This document shows positions 27,639-36,538 of a stretch of DNA of 64,000 nucleotides, piece after piece. Source of the stretch: Alphaproteobacteria bacterium (GTDB taxonomy: Bacteria; Pseudomonadota; Alphaproteobacteria; Micropepsales; Micropepsaceae); contig WGNU01000001.1 of the NCBI GenBank assembly GCA_016124385.1, forward strand, positions 62,001 through 126,000, written 5' to 3'. Position 1 is the stretch's first letter; each line of letters begins with the position of its first letter. A program made the position numbers and the translations under genes. The notes beneath the pieces are model-generated. The model worked only from the letters and a program-made list of their open reading frames with translations. It was not told where the DNA came from and did not search any database.

Positions 27639-28742
27639 CTAGAGAAGGACAGCCTGCCGCGGCGCTGACCCGGCGCGCCCGGCCGTCTCACTGTTTGCGC
27701 GTGCCTCAAGATCGAGGAGGAAGCGTTTGCGCCATAGCCCGCCGCCGTACCCGGTAAGCGTTCCGTTCGCACCGATCACCCGGTGGCAGGGAATGACGAT
27801 CGCGATCTTGTTGGCGCCGTTCGCAAGCCCGACCGCCCGCATCGCGCTCGGCTTGCCGATCCGCCGGGCAATGCCGGCATAGGATTGCGTCGCGCCATAG
27901 GGAACTTCCAAGAGCGCCCGCCAGACTGCTTTCTGAAACGCCGTACCCTGAGGATCAAGTGGAACGGAAAAACCCGTACCCCCTCCGTCGAAGTAAACGG
28001 TGAGTTCACGCTCCAGCGTGTCGAGCACGTCGTTGCGATCGGGCACGGCGCGCGCGCCGGTCAGTTTCTGAAGGCTTAAAACCTGGCGCACCAGGCGCTT
28101 GGGATCGGCGAACTCAAGCATCGCAAGTCCCTTGTCGCTCGCCGCCGCGACCAGAGGTCCGAGGGGCGTCAGATACCGCGTCACATAAAGGACGGCGCCA
28201 TTGCCCGCGCGGCCTGGCGTCTCGCCATAAAGCTTGCGGAACGCGTCGCGAAAGCCGGAAAGCGATTCAAAGCCCGAGGCGAAAGCGGTGTCGGTCATGG
28301 CGTGTCCTTGCGTGATGGCGCGGCGCGCCTCGGCGAGCCGCCGCGCGCGGAGAAACGCGTGCAGCGTCATCCCGTGCTGCGCCTTGAACCAGCGCCGCGC
28401 CTGGTGTGGGGCGATCCCGCGTGTCTTGAGCGATTGATCATCGATCCGCGTTTCCGGGTCGCGCGCGAGATCGGCGAGAAGCGGCGCCAGCCAGACGGGG
28501 TCCGCGCCTTTCGGCGCCAGCGGCTTGCAGCGCAGGCACGCGCGATACCCAGCTGCCATCGCCTCCTTCGCAGTCGCGAAAAAAGTGACGTTCTCGGCCT
28601 TGGGCATCCGCGCCGGACAGCCCGGCCGGCAGAAGATTCCTGTGGTCTTGACCGCGATCAGGAAGACGCCCTCATAGGCCTCGTCGCGGGCCTGCATGGC
28701 CCGCAGCATCTCCTGGCGCGGTGGAAGGGTCGTCTGTGTCAT
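27639..28742 (-). CDS. ada: Ada: bifunctional methylation-response regulator/O6-methylguanine-DNA methyltransferase
   Basis: Ada repairs methylphosphotriesters and O6-methylguanine by suicidal methyl transfer and then activates adaptive-response genes. The 367-residue protein holds all parts: an N-terminal zinc domain with Cys38, Cys42, Cys69 and Cys72 at the same positions as in E. coli Ada, an AraC-type HTH region (about residues 85-180, ending FRKLYGETPG) and the alkyltransferase domain with PCHRV (Cys319). The start MTQTTLPP leaves the zinc cysteines at canonical spacing. It is divergent from the DUF2794 gene; no alkB or alkA gene is adjacent. Confidence 0.95.
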   Translation of the reverse strand: MTQTTLPPRQEMLRAMQARDEAYEGVFLIAVKTTGIFCRPGCPARMPKAENVTFFATAKEAMAAGYRACLRCKPLAPKGADPVWLAPLLADLARDPETRIDDQSLKTRGIAPHQARRWFKAQHGMTLHAFLRARRLAEARRAITQGHAMTDTAFASGFESLSGFRDAFRKLYGETPGRAGNGAVLYVTRYLTPLGPLVAAASDKGLAMLEFADPKRLVRQVLSLQKLTGARAVPDRNDVLDTLERELTVYFDGGGTGFSVPLDPQGTAFQKAVWRALLEVPYGATQSYAGIARRIGKPSAMRAVGLANGANKIAIVIPCHRVIGANGTLTGYGGGLWRKRFLLDLEARANSETAGRAGSAPRQAVLL

Positions 28743-28852
28743 GGTGCGATCCTGGCGCCCGCCAGGGCCCTCTGTCGACCGCAGAATTGACATCGATATT
28801 GGGCGCCTCGGCCCGGCTAAATCGCTTGGCCTTGGCGCCCCGCCGGTCCATC

Positions 28853-29254
28853 ATGGCGGGGATGGACGAGACACCGATAGTCGAGCTCCGGACCGCGCAG
28901 CGTCAGGCGATCCGGAGTCCCCAAGCCGGCGCCCCCCACCCCTCCCGCGACGAGCAGGTCCGCTTCGACCGTCGCGAGCTGATGCAGATCCTCGATGTCT
29001 ATGGCCGCATGGTCGCCGCCGGCGAATGGCGCGACTACGCGATCGACATGCTGCGCGAGGTGGCGGTGTTTTCCGTCTACCGCCGCACGAGCGAGATGCC
29101 GCTCTACCGGATCGAAAAGCGCCCGAAGCTGCGCGCGAAACAGGGCGCCTACGCGGTGATCGCCGCGAACGGCCTTGTTCTTAAGCGCGGACACGATCTG
29201 CGCCAGGTACTGCGCGTTTTCGACAAGGCGTTGCGGATCGTCGGCGAGAGCTGA
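28853..29254 (+). CDS. DUF2794 domain-containing protein
   Basis: This 133-residue alphaproteobacterial protein of unknown function is identified by the central block VRFDRRELMQILDVYGRMVAAGEWRDYAIDM (read in parts) and YRIEKRPKL. Family members are small and cytosolic. Two ATG codons three residues apart (28853 and 28862) can start it; neither has a strong Shine-Dalgarno. It is divergent from ada and convergent with the TPR gene. Confidence 0.87.
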   Translation: MAGMDETPIVELRTAQRQAIRSPQAGAPHPSRDEQVRFDRRELMQILDVYGRMVAAGEWRDYAIDMLREVAVFSVYRRTSEMPLYRIEKRPKLRAKQGAYAVIAANGLVLKRGHDLRQVLRVFDKALRIVGES

Positions 29255-29257
29255 TCG

Positions 29258-30586
29258 CTAGCCGGCCGCGATGGCCGGCGTTCCGCAGACGAGCCCGTAA
29301 AGACGCCGCAGGCCGATCGCCTCGCCGCGCCGGTCCAGCCGGTCGCTGAGGACCTTCGCCGCCGCCCCGGCATCGCCCGCGCGCCACAGCGCATCGATCC
29401 AGGTCTGCGCGAAGAGGTCGCGCTGCGCATGGCTGCCGCCGATGATTTGGAGCGCCGGAAGGGCGCGTCCCAGAAGCTCCGCCGCCTCGCCATAGCGCCC
29501 CTGGCCATAGGCGAGGAGCCCCCGCGCGGCCGGCACCGCGACATCCGCCCAGGCAAGCCGCACGCACGGCCGCTTGCCGAGCGCGGCGGCCGTCATCGAG
29601 GCGAGGAACGCCTCCGCCTCGCCGGGCGCGCCGGCCCGCGCGAGCGCATAGAGGAAATGGAGATCGTGGAACGGCTGGAGATGCTCGTGTCCGCGCTCGG
29701 CGACCTTCGCCGCGACCGGGCGCCAGCGCTCGCCGACATCGACGCCGCGCAATTCCATGCGCCACAGCGCCGAAATCGCGCCGATCTGTTCCTGCGCGAA
29801 TTCCGGCCACACGCCCCACAGCCGCTGGTCGAAAATGGCAAGCGCTTCCTTGGGCGAATCAAGGTCGAGCAGGAACAGCACGACGTGCCACCAATTATGC
29901 CCGCGAATAAAGATCGAGCGGTCTTCCCAGGTGTCGGCCTGCGCCTTCAGAAAGCCGAGCCCTTCCTGAAGCCGGCCTTGCGTTTCCATGACATGCGCGA
30001 GCGCGTGATGCGCCCAGGGCTCCGCGCGCTTGAGCGAGAGCGCGCGCCAGGCGGCATCTTCGGCGCCCTTCAGATCGTGCGATTGCTCGAGCGCGAAGGC
30101 GAGCATCCCGTAGGCTTCGGGCGTTCCGCGGTGCGCTGGCAGGATAGCGTCCGCAAACGCGCGCATGCGCGCCGCATCGCCCAGATTGAACGCGTGATAC
30201 TGTCCCCATTTCGCAGCGACGATGTCGCTGGGCGCGAGCGCCACGGCCTCTTCGAGCGCGCCGAGCGTCGCGGGCATGTCGTTGACGGCGAAGGAAAGAA
30301 CGGACTGAATGAACGCGCGCTCGCGCGGACTGGCGGCCGCCGCGCCGTCCTGCGCGCGCTTCAGATACGGCGCCGCGCTCGCAAGGCCGGCGGTCGCCTC
30401 GAGCGCCATATGCACGCTCGCGGCATGGGCCGCCAAAAACCCGCACTGTGGATCTGCATCGCTCGCCGCGATCACGGCGGGCAGGTCCGTCCCATAGCTG
30501 ATCCAGGAGGCCGCGTAGCGGTCATAGCAAGCGGCCGAGGAGGCAGCCGCGCCGGTGATCGAGAGACCGAAGGCGTCGTGTGTCAT
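29258..30586 (-). CDS. Tetratricopeptide-repeat protein, TTC38-like
   Basis: This 442-residue cytosolic protein is built of TPR-like helical repeats, for example ALEEAVALAPSDIVAAKWGQYH and ALEQSHDLKGAEDAAWRAL. The segment HNWWHVVLFLLDLDSPKEAL and EPWAHHALAHVMETQGR are typical of the TTC38 family. No signal or membrane segment is seen. The start at MTHDAFG fits the family; an ATG 18 nt earlier is possible. The role is unknown. Confidence 0.86.
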   Translation of the reverse strand: MTHDAFGLSITGAAASSAACYDRYAASWISYGTDLPAVIAASDADPQCGFLAAHAASVHMALEATAGLASAAPYLKRAQDGAAAASPRERAFIQSVLSFAVNDMPATLGALEEAVALAPSDIVAAKWGQYHAFNLGDAARMRAFADAILPAHRGTPEAYGMLAFALEQSHDLKGAEDAAWRALSLKRAEPWAHHALAHVMETQGRLQEGLGFLKAQADTWEDRSIFIRGHNWWHVVLFLLDLDSPKEALAIFDQRLWGVWPEFAQEQIGAISALWRMELRGVDVGERWRPVAAKVAERGHEHLQPFHDLHFLYALARAGAPGEAEAFLASMTAAALGKRPCVRLAWADVAVPAARGLLAYGQGRYGEAAELLGRALPALQIIGGSHAQRDLFAQTWIDALWRAGDAGAAAKVLSDRLDRRGEAIGLRRLYGLVCGTPAIAAG

Positions 30587-30694
30587 GGCCTTAGGATGCG
30601 GCAAGACCGATCCCCGGTGGGATCACTTCTCGGCCACGATCGATGACGCACGCGTGAGCGCCTTGTCAATCGGCGAGACGCCACACCGCCGCGC

Positions 30695-30726
30695 AAAGAA
30701 AAGGCCCCGGGGAGTGCCCCGGGGCC
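30695..30726 (-). terminator. Intrinsic terminator after the Bax-inhibitor-1 gene
   Basis: A perfect 10-bp GC stem (GGCCCCGGGG with CCCCGGGGCC, loop of 4) is followed on the minus strand by TTTTCTTT, 23 nt after the stop of the BI-1 gene. Confidence 0.85.
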
Positions 30727-30749
30727 GGCCTTACGCGGATTAAGCTTCG

Positions 30750-31478
30750 TTACTCCCGGCTGCTGCCGAACAACTGTAACAGGAAGAGGAACATGTTGAG
30801 GAAGTTCAGGTAGAGGCTGAGCGCGCCCATGATGGAGGCTTTCGCCGCCACCTCCCCGACGCCGCCAGTCGCGAAATACATCTCCTTGATCCGCTGCGTG
30901 TCGTAGGCGGTGAGGCCCGCGAACACGAGAACGCCGATGACGGAGATTGCGAAGTCGAGCGCGGCAGAGGCCAGGAACCAATTGACGATCATCGCGATGA
31001 TGACGCCGAAAAGGCCCATGATCAGGAACGAGCCGATGCCCGACAGGTCACGGTTCGTCGTGTAGCCGTAAAGGCTGAGCGTACCGAACGCGGCGGCCGT
31101 GATGAAAAACACCCGCACGATGTCTGCCCCGGCATACATGGCAAAGATTGCCGCCAGCGAGAGGCCGACCGTCGCTGAGTAGACGAAGAACAGCGTTCGC
31201 GCGGTTCCGACGCTCAGCTTGTCGATACGGAACGAGAGGAACAGCACCATAGCCAGGGGCGCGAACATGACCACATAGACGAGCGGCGAGCCGAACACGG
31301 CGTTGAAGAAGGCGGGAATGCTGTAAAGCGTGTAGGCGGCGATGCCCGTGATCACAAGGCCAAGGACCATGTGATTGTAGACGCCCAGCATATAGGACCT
31401 GAGGCCCTGGTCGATTGCGCCATCCGCCGTTCCGAGCTGCCCCGGGCTGCGCAGAACAGGGTTGTCGTAGTCTGCCAT
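30750..31478 (-). CDS. Bax inhibitor-1/YccA family membrane protein
   Basis: This 242-residue BI-1 family protein has seven hydrophobic helices. Family motifs visible are GLRSYMLGVYNHMVLGL at the start, LYLNFLNMFLFLLQLFG at the C-terminus and FAGLTAYDTQRIK, which includes the Asp pair region. Bacterial members act as pH-sensitive calcium-leak channels or as modulators of membrane proteases such as FtsH (YccA). It stands alone, with a leader hairpin upstream and a strong terminator downstream. Confidence 0.93.
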   Translation of the reverse strand: MADYDNPVLRSPGQLGTADGAIDQGLRSYMLGVYNHMVLGLVITGIAAYTLYSIPAFFNAVFGSPLVYVVMFAPLAMVLFLSFRIDKLSVGTARTLFFVYSATVGLSLAAIFAMYAGADIVRVFFITAAAFGTLSLYGYTTNRDLSGIGSFLIMGLFGVIIAMIVNWFLASAALDFAISVIGVLVFAGLTAYDTQRIKEMYFATGGVGEVAAKASIMGALSLYLNFLNMFLFLLQLFGSSRE

Positions 31479-31482
31479 TGGA

Positions 31483-31520
31483 TTGGGTCTCCGGAAAAAG
31501 CGGGCACAATGCCCGCACGA
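31483..31520 (-). promoter_or_regulatory. Leader hairpin overlapping the BI-1 ribosome binding region (ybhL-leader-like)
   Basis: On the minus strand a perfect 7-bp stem GCGGGCA/TGCCCGC with a TTG loop is followed by a T-run and GGAGA just before the ATG. Rhizobiales ybhL (BI-1 family) genes are known to carry a conserved structured leader at this place. I match it by position and hairpin only. Confidence 0.4.
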
Positions 31521-31707
31521 CACTGCGTGGATATTGGCAGGGGCCCTGGGAAATTCAAGGGTCTCGGCCGAAGTGAATGTATGTTCATGAAGGTTTGCGG
31601 ATGTTGAAAGCAGCGTCCACCTCGCAATGGTTAATGGAAAATTGACGGGCATCGCCGGCACAGGCTTGTCGGTCGAGACGGCACTACCCCGTGAAAGGTC
31701 TGAATTG

Positions 31708-32241
31708 ATGATCCGCCTGTTCACAGCGATCGCCCTGCCGGTGACCGTCTGCAACCGCATCGCGGAGCTGCAGGCGGGCCTGCCCGGCGCGCGCTGGGTG
31801 CCGATTGAGCAGATGCACGTGACGCTGCGCTTCATAGGCGAGGTGCATGAGAACGTGGCCGGCGACATCGACGAGCAGCTCTCGGCCCTACGTGCGCGGC
31901 GTTTCCGGATCGCACTCGAGGGCCTCGGCGCGTTCGGCGCGCCTGACCCGCATGTCCTGTGGGCGGGCGTCCGCCGCAGCGAGGCGCTGTCTCATCTGGC
32001 CCAGAAGATTGAAACGATCCTTGCGCGGCTGCGGGTCCAGGCCGACACGCGCCGCTTCACGCCGCACGTGACGATCGCCCGGCTGAAGAACGCGCCGCAG
32101 GACAAACTCGTCGCGTTCATCCAGCGGCACAATCTCTTCTCGACCGAGGAATTCGAGATCGCCGAGTTCGGCCTCTACGCGAGCCTGCGCGGCGGCGAAG
32201 GCCCGCACTACGAATTGGAGCGCAGCTACAGCCTCGGGTGA
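31708..32241 (+). CDS. thpR: RNA 2',3'-cyclic phosphodiesterase ThpR
   Basis: This 177-residue 2H phosphoesterase hydrolyses 2',3'-cyclic ends on RNA and can ligate tRNA halves in vitro. The two catalytic HxT motifs are HVTL (His37) and HVTI (His120). FTAIALP at the N-terminus is a family hallmark. The start at MIRLF is set by the domain boundary; upstream in-frame codons are not conserved-looking. It is divergent from the BI-1 gene with a 229-nt spacer. Confidence 0.93.
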   Translation: MIRLFTAIALPVTVCNRIAELQAGLPGARWVPIEQMHVTLRFIGEVHENVAGDIDEQLSALRARRFRIALEGLGAFGAPDPHVLWAGVRRSEALSHLAQKIETILARLRVQADTRRFTPHVTIARLKNAPQDKLVAFIQRHNLFSTEEFEIAEFGLYASLRGGEGPHYELERSYSLG

Positions 32242-32247
32242 GCGCGG

Positions 32248-32640
32248 CTATTTCACGTAGCCGCCGCCATCCGGCGTACAAATGACGGCTTCCACCTTGC
32301 ACGTCTGCTGTGTGTGCTGCTGGCACGTGTCTCGCGCCCATTGCTCGGCGACCGGGATCGACGTTCCCCAGCCGGTGCCCCAGCTTCCATCGTCCGCCTT
32401 GGCGAACGCGCCGCATGCGTTCTGAAACCACAATGCGACCTGGCAGGTAGAAGGATCGGCCGTGTCCTTCGCGCAGGAGGCGCGGGCATGCTCCTCCGCC
32501 TCCGCCCGATTGTTGTGGCCATAGGCGATCGCAAGATTGTCGGAGGCTTGCGAATAGGCGATCGCGCCGAAAGAATCGGCGGCACGCGCCTCAGCCGCGA
32601 ACGCCGCGACGGCAATCGCTGTGAGAGTGAAGATGCGCAT
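32248..32640 (-). CDS. DUF4189 domain-containing secreted protein
   Basis: This 130-residue protein has a signal peptide (residues 1-20, ending ARAAD). A DUF4189 domain follows, recognisable by FGAIAYSQASDNLAIAYGH and the AEEHARASC repeat. Six cysteines suggest periplasmic disulfides. The function of DUF4189 proteins is unknown. It is convergent with thpR, 6 nt away. Confidence 0.87.
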   Translation of the reverse strand: MRIFTLTAIAVAAFAAEARAADSFGAIAYSQASDNLAIAYGHNNRAEAEEHARASCAKDTADPSTCQVALWFQNACGAFAKADDGSWGTGWGTSIPVAEQWARDTCQQHTQQTCKVEAVICTPDGGGYVK

Positions 32641-32791
32641 CGGACCTCCTTGATGCCCTTAAGAGCGCCGCCCCGGCGGGCGCAGCGCTAACCATTGGCG
32701 CGTTTTTCCCATCTGAGAAGCCTCATTCGGTCTTGAGCGGCGCGCGGGCCCATGCGAACCGGAGAGGCTGCCCACGCGAGAGGATGCCCTC

Positions 32792-34366
32792 ATGCCCGCA
32801 AGGCTCCTGGTTATCGGCTTGGATTCGGCCGAAGCGACGATCATCGAGCGCTATGCGGCCGAAGGCACAATGCCCGCGATCGCCGGTCTGATCGCCGAAG
32901 GCACAGCCTTCACCCTGGGCAATCCACTAAAGACACTGCCGGGAGCGATCTGGCCGGAGATCAGCGCGGGCGTCTCGGGCGCTCGGCTGGGGCTTTACTA
33001 TCAGCCCGAACAGATTCACACGGGCGAAGCCGTCAAGCGCCCGGTCCGCGCCGAGGAAGTGGACCCCGAGCGCTATTATTGGGTCCGTGCCAGCCGCGCC
33101 GGCCGGCGGGTCGCCGCTTTCGATATGCCCCAGACCGTGCCCGCCGAAGATTTCAACGGCGTCCAGCTCTTCGAATGGGGCGTCCACGACCGCGACTTCG
33201 CGACCGTCAGCCGCCCCGAATCCGTGCTTGAGGTTATTCGCGCGCGATTCGGCGACTATCCTGTCCAATCCTGCGACACCCATGCGCTGCAGCTTTCCGG
33301 CTACCGCGCGCTCTTGCGGGATCTGCAAACGGGCGCGGACGCCAAATCGCAGATCCTGCGCGAATGGCTCGCGCGCGAGGACTGGGATCTCTTCACCACC
33401 TGCTACGGCGAAACGCACTGCGTCGGCCATCAATTCTGGCACTTCCAGGACCCGGACCATCACCGCTTCGATGCCGCGGCCCCGCCCGAATTGCAGACGG
33501 CAATTCATGACATCTACTCGCGGATCGACCGCGGCATCGCCGCGCTGATCACCGAGGCGGGACCGGACGCCACGATCATGGTGATCGCGAGCCACGGCAT
33601 CGGACCCTATATCGGCGGGCCGAAACTCGTGCCGGAGATCCTCGCCAAGATGGGCCTCGCCACGAACGAGGCCGACAATGAGGTCGCCGCGCGGCTGCGC
33701 GCACTTCGCCGTGACAAAAGCCCGCTCGCGCTGCACGCAAAGGCGGCCGCGAAATGGCTCATGGGGCCGGCGCTGGTCCAGCGTCTGCGTCACTATGCAG
33801 GCGCCCTGCCGCAGCCCTTCGAGGCTGTAACGACGAAGGTGATGGAACTGCCGAACAATCGCTGCGGCGCCATCCGCCTCAATTTGAAGGGCCGCGAGCC
33901 CAACGGCTGTGTCGCGCCCGGCAACGAGGCGACGGCGATCCTGGAGGATTTACGCGCCGTCTTTCTGGGCCTGCGCCACACGAAGACTGGCGAGCCGATC
34001 GTCGAGCACGCGCTCACCATGCGCGAGGCGTTCGGACCCGATCACCATCCCGACCTGCCGGACATGATCGTCGCTTTCCGCACCGACCTCGGCCCGCTGG
34101 AAGCGGCGGACTCCCCGCAACTCGGCCGCATCACGGTGCCAACCTTCACGCACCTCCTGCCGCGCTCGGGCGATCACACCGATACCTCGCGCGTCTGGGT
34201 GAAGGGCCCCGGCATCCCGAGGGGCGAGCGGCGCGATGGCGTTAACGTGCTCGACATCGCCCCGACCATTCTCGCCCTTCTCGGCGCGCCGATCGGCGAC
34301 GACATCGAGGGCCGGCCCTGGTTCGCCGACGAAGCGCCCCAGCGCCGCACGGCGAGCGGCCTCTAG
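32792..34366 (+). CDS. Alkaline phosphatase superfamily protein (type I phosphodiesterase/nucleotide pyrophosphatase)
   Basis: This 524-residue metal-dependent hydrolase has the first metal-site motif LLVIGLDSAEATIIERY at the N-terminus, a MPAIAGLIAEGTAF block, and further site residues around VIASHGIGPYIGG and TDTSRVW. No signal peptide is present, so it is cytosolic. Members act on phosphodiesters, nucleotide sugars or phosphonates; the substrate cannot be assigned. It precedes the sirtuin gene by 56 nt in the same direction, and an imperfect GC hairpin lies between them. Confidence 0.87.
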   Translation: MPARLLVIGLDSAEATIIERYAAEGTMPAIAGLIAEGTAFTLGNPLKTLPGAIWPEISAGVSGARLGLYYQPEQIHTGEAVKRPVRAEEVDPERYYWVRASRAGRRVAAFDMPQTVPAEDFNGVQLFEWGVHDRDFATVSRPESVLEVIRARFGDYPVQSCDTHALQLSGYRALLRDLQTGADAKSQILREWLAREDWDLFTTCYGETHCVGHQFWHFQDPDHHRFDAAAPPELQTAIHDIYSRIDRGIAALITEAGPDATIMVIASHGIGPYIGGPKLVPEILAKMGLATNEADNEVAARLRALRRDKSPLALHAKAAAKWLMGPALVQRLRHYAGALPQPFEAVTTKVMELPNNRCGAIRLNLKGREPNGCVAPGNEATAILEDLRAVFLGLRHTKTGEPIVEHALTMREAFGPDHHPDLPDMIVAFRTDLGPLEAADSPQLGRITVPTFTHLLPRSGDHTDTSRVWVKGPGIPRGERRDGVNVLDIAPTILALLGAPIGDDIEGRPWFADEAPQRRTASGL

Positions 34367-34422
34367 GCCTGGACTTGCCCGAACCGCCCCCTTGCGCCTG
34401 AATGCGCTTGGGGGAACGCATC

Positions 34423-35160
34423 ATGGCACTTCGGTTTCGGCGCATCGTCGTTCTGACCGGCGCCGGCATCTCGGCGGAATCGGGCCTTGGCACCTTTCGC
34501 GACAAGGACGGGCTCTGGACGAAATACGATCTGAACGAAGTCGCAACGCCAGAAGGCTTCGCGCGCAACCCGCGCCTCGTTCACGAATTCTATTCCGCCC
34601 GCCGCAAGAATTTGCTGGATGCCAAGCCCAATGCGGCGCATGCGGCGCTTGCTGCGCTTGAGGAAGCCGCCGGCGGCAACCTGTTGCTCGTCACGCAGAA
34701 TGTCGACACGCTGCACGAACAGGCCGGCTCGCGAAACATCCGTCACATGCACGGCGAGCTGTTGCGCACGCGCTGCGGCCCCTGCGGCCATAGTGCGGCC
34801 GATGAGGACGAACTCACGCTCGAGCGCCAATGCACGGCCTGCGGCCGCGCGGGCGGCCTTCGCCCGGACGTTGTCTGGTTCGGCGAGATGCCCTTTCACA
34901 TGGACGAGATCGCCGACGCGCTGGGCGATTGCGATCTTTTCCTCTCCATCGGGACAAGCGGGACGGTCTATCCCGCGGCCGGTTTCGTGCTCGCGGCCGC
35001 GCACGCAGGCGCGCACACCGTCGAACTCAATCTCGAGCCGTCCGAGGGTCACTCGACCTTCGCCGAGAGGCGCTATGGTCCCGCCAGCGCGATCGTGCCG
35101 GATTATGTGAATTCATTGCTGTCGGGGGGCAGGCATGGCGGAACCGCAATCGCTGATTGA
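34423..35160 (+). CDS. cobB: NAD-dependent protein deacylase (sirtuin, CobB-like)
   Basis: This 245-residue class III sirtuin removes acetyl or succinyl groups from lysines using NAD. Motifs are GAGISAESGLGTFRD, TQNVDTLHEQAG, the catalytic HMHGEL (His110) and the zinc cysteines Cys118, Cys121, Cys137 and Cys140. Tyr57 and Arg60 (FYSAR) form the Y-x-x-R pair of desuccinylase/demalonylase sirtuins. I took the ATG at 34423, after a GGGGGA site; the earlier ATG at 34402 lies inside a hairpin and has no such site. The end overlaps the next gene by 26 nt. Confidence 0.93.
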   Translation: MALRFRRIVVLTGAGISAESGLGTFRDKDGLWTKYDLNEVATPEGFARNPRLVHEFYSARRKNLLDAKPNAAHAALAALEEAAGGNLLLVTQNVDTLHEQAGSRNIRHMHGELLRTRCGPCGHSAADEDELTLERQCTACGRAGGLRPDVVWFGEMPFHMDEIADALGDCDLFLSIGTSGTVYPAAGFVLAAAHAGAHTVELNLEPSEGHSTFAERRYGPASAIVPDYVNSLLSGGRHGGTAIAD

Positions 35161-35782
35161 CCGCGTTCTCGCGTGGGCCGTGGAGCTGCTCGCCTGGGAT
35201 CTGGGCATCCCCGCGATCGTGGCGGGCGTGCTGCTCGCCCTGCTGCTGCTTTTTCCGGGCCTTGTGCGCGGCCTCTTCGCGGGCCGCAAGGTCACCGAGA
35301 TCAGCTTTGGCTTCACCGGCATCTCGTTGAAGCTCGCCGCGCAAAGCGTCCAGCGCGCGAACGCGATCTGGGGCATTGAAAGTCCGGACACGGATGAAAT
35401 CCAGCGCCGCCTCGCCGCCCTCGTTCGCGTACCGGCGCTCCTCTGGGTGGACGATCACCCCAAATCCATCAAGAACGAGATCGAGGCGCTCACCCAGCTC
35501 GGCTATCAGATCCGCGTGGCCGAGCGGAACGACGCGGCGCTCGCGATCTATCGCAAGGAGCGGATCGACGTCGTCGTCTCCGATATCGCACGCCGCCGCG
35601 AGGGCAAGGACGCGGGCTTGAAACTGCCCGGGCTGCTCGCCGCCGCCCGCGCGCCCGCGCCCCCCGTGATCTACTATGTCGGCAAATCGCTCGGCCCGAC
35701 GACGCCGGGCGGCGAGCGCGTGACGATCGAGCCGCTGGAACTCTTCCGGCTGATCGGCGAGGCGCTGGAGCGCAAGGCCTAG
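35135..35782 (+). CDS. Membrane-anchored receiver-like domain protein
   Basis: This 215-residue protein has an N-terminal membrane helix (about residues 25-48) followed by a cytosolic response-regulator-like fold. The acidic pair is in LLWVDDHP, the candidate phospho-accepting Asp in VVVSDIARR and a lysine in VIYYVGKSLG, where receivers have their conserved Lys. No output domain and no histidine kinase are nearby. Its start lies within the sirtuin gene (26-nt overlap), so the two are probably translationally linked. The role is unknown. Confidence 0.72.
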   Translation: MAEPQSLIDRVLAWAVELLAWDLGIPAIVAGVLLALLLLFPGLVRGLFAGRKVTEISFGFTGISLKLAAQSVQRANAIWGIESPDTDEIQRRLAALVRVPALLWVDDHPKSIKNEIEALTQLGYQIRVAERNDAALAIYRKERIDVVVSDIARRREGKDAGLKLPGLLAAARAPAPPVIYYVGKSLGPTTPGGERVTIEPLELFRLIGEALERKA

Positions 35783-36183
35783 TCCTCGCCCGCCACCTCG
35801 ATCCGCTCCATGTCCTCGTCCGAGAAGCCGAAATGATGGCCGATCTCATGGACGATCACATGGGCGATGAGCGCGCCGAGCGCCGTGCCGCCTTCCGCCC
35901 ATTCGTCCAGCAGCGCACGGCGATAGAGCGTGACGACCGGCGTCGGCGTCAGCATCGCCTCCGCCCCCTGCGACAGCCGGTCGACGCCCACATAGAGGCC
36001 CGACAACGCGAAGGGATCATCGATCTCCATCAGGGCGAGCGTTTCCTCGTCCGCGAAATCCTCGACTCGGATGAGCACCGGCCCGCACGCCTCGCGGAAC
36101 GCGTCCGGCAGCCGCGCGAAGGCCTCGGCGGCCAGCGTTTCAATCTCCTCGAGGCTGGGCGCCTCGGCGCGGCGCCAATCCAT
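35779..36183 (-). CDS. Minimal zincin-like metallopeptidase family protein
   Basis: This 134-residue cytosolic protein of the zincin-like metallopeptidase family has the HEIGHHFGFSDEDM motif at the C-terminus, matching HExxHxxGxxD. The central segment LSGLYVGVDR and TLYRRALLDEW are family features. Proteolytic activity has not been generally shown for this small family. The start follows from domain length; upstream frame is open but not family-like. It is convergent with the receiver-like gene (4-nt stop overlap) and divergent from phhB. Confidence 0.87.
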   Translation of the reverse strand: MDWRRAEAPSLEEIETLAAEAFARLPDAFREACGPVLIRVEDFADEETLALMEIDDPFALSGLYVGVDRLSQGAEAMLTPTPVVTLYRRALLDEWAEGGTALGALIAHVIVHEIGHHFGFSDEDMERIEVAGED

Positions 36184-36244
36184 GGGCGGGCGATGCTCCT
36201 GTGCTATAGGGAAGGCAAGCACGAGCGATCGAAGGGAGTAAAGC

Positions 36245-36538
36245 GTGGCGGTGCGGAAATTGGAGGATGCGGCGCGCAAGAAGGCGCTTGCGGGTCTGAG
36301 CGGCTGGAGCGAGGTGGCGGGACGCGACGCGATCGCGAAGACATACGTCTTCGCCGATTTCGTCGCCGCCTTCGGCTTCATGACGAAGACGGCGCTGCTG
36401 GCCGAGAAGATGGACCATCACCCCGAATGGTCGAACGTCTATAAGACGGTCGATGTCGTGCTGACGACGCACGACGCGGGCGGCGTCACCGAAAACGACA
36501 TCGCGCTCGCCAAGGCGATGGACGGGTTCGCGGCATGA
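36245..36538 (+). CDS. phhB: 4a-hydroxytetrahydrobiopterin dehydratase (pterin-4a-carbinolamine dehydratase)
   Basis: This 97-residue PCD/DCoH enzyme recycles the pterin cofactor of phenylalanine hydroxylase; some members act in molybdopterin or folate metabolism. The active-site block [18 protein letters not shown] and [14 protein letters not shown] are visible. It uses a GTG start preceded by AAGGGAG. The MBL-fold gene follows with a 4-nt overlap. No phenylalanine hydroxylase gene is in the window, so the cofactor partner is uncertain. Confidence 0.93.
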   Translation: MAVRKLEDAARKKALAGLSGWSEVAGRDAIAKTYVFADFVAAFGFMTKTALLAEKMDHHPEWSNVYKTVDVVLTTHDAGGVTENDIALAKAMDGFAA

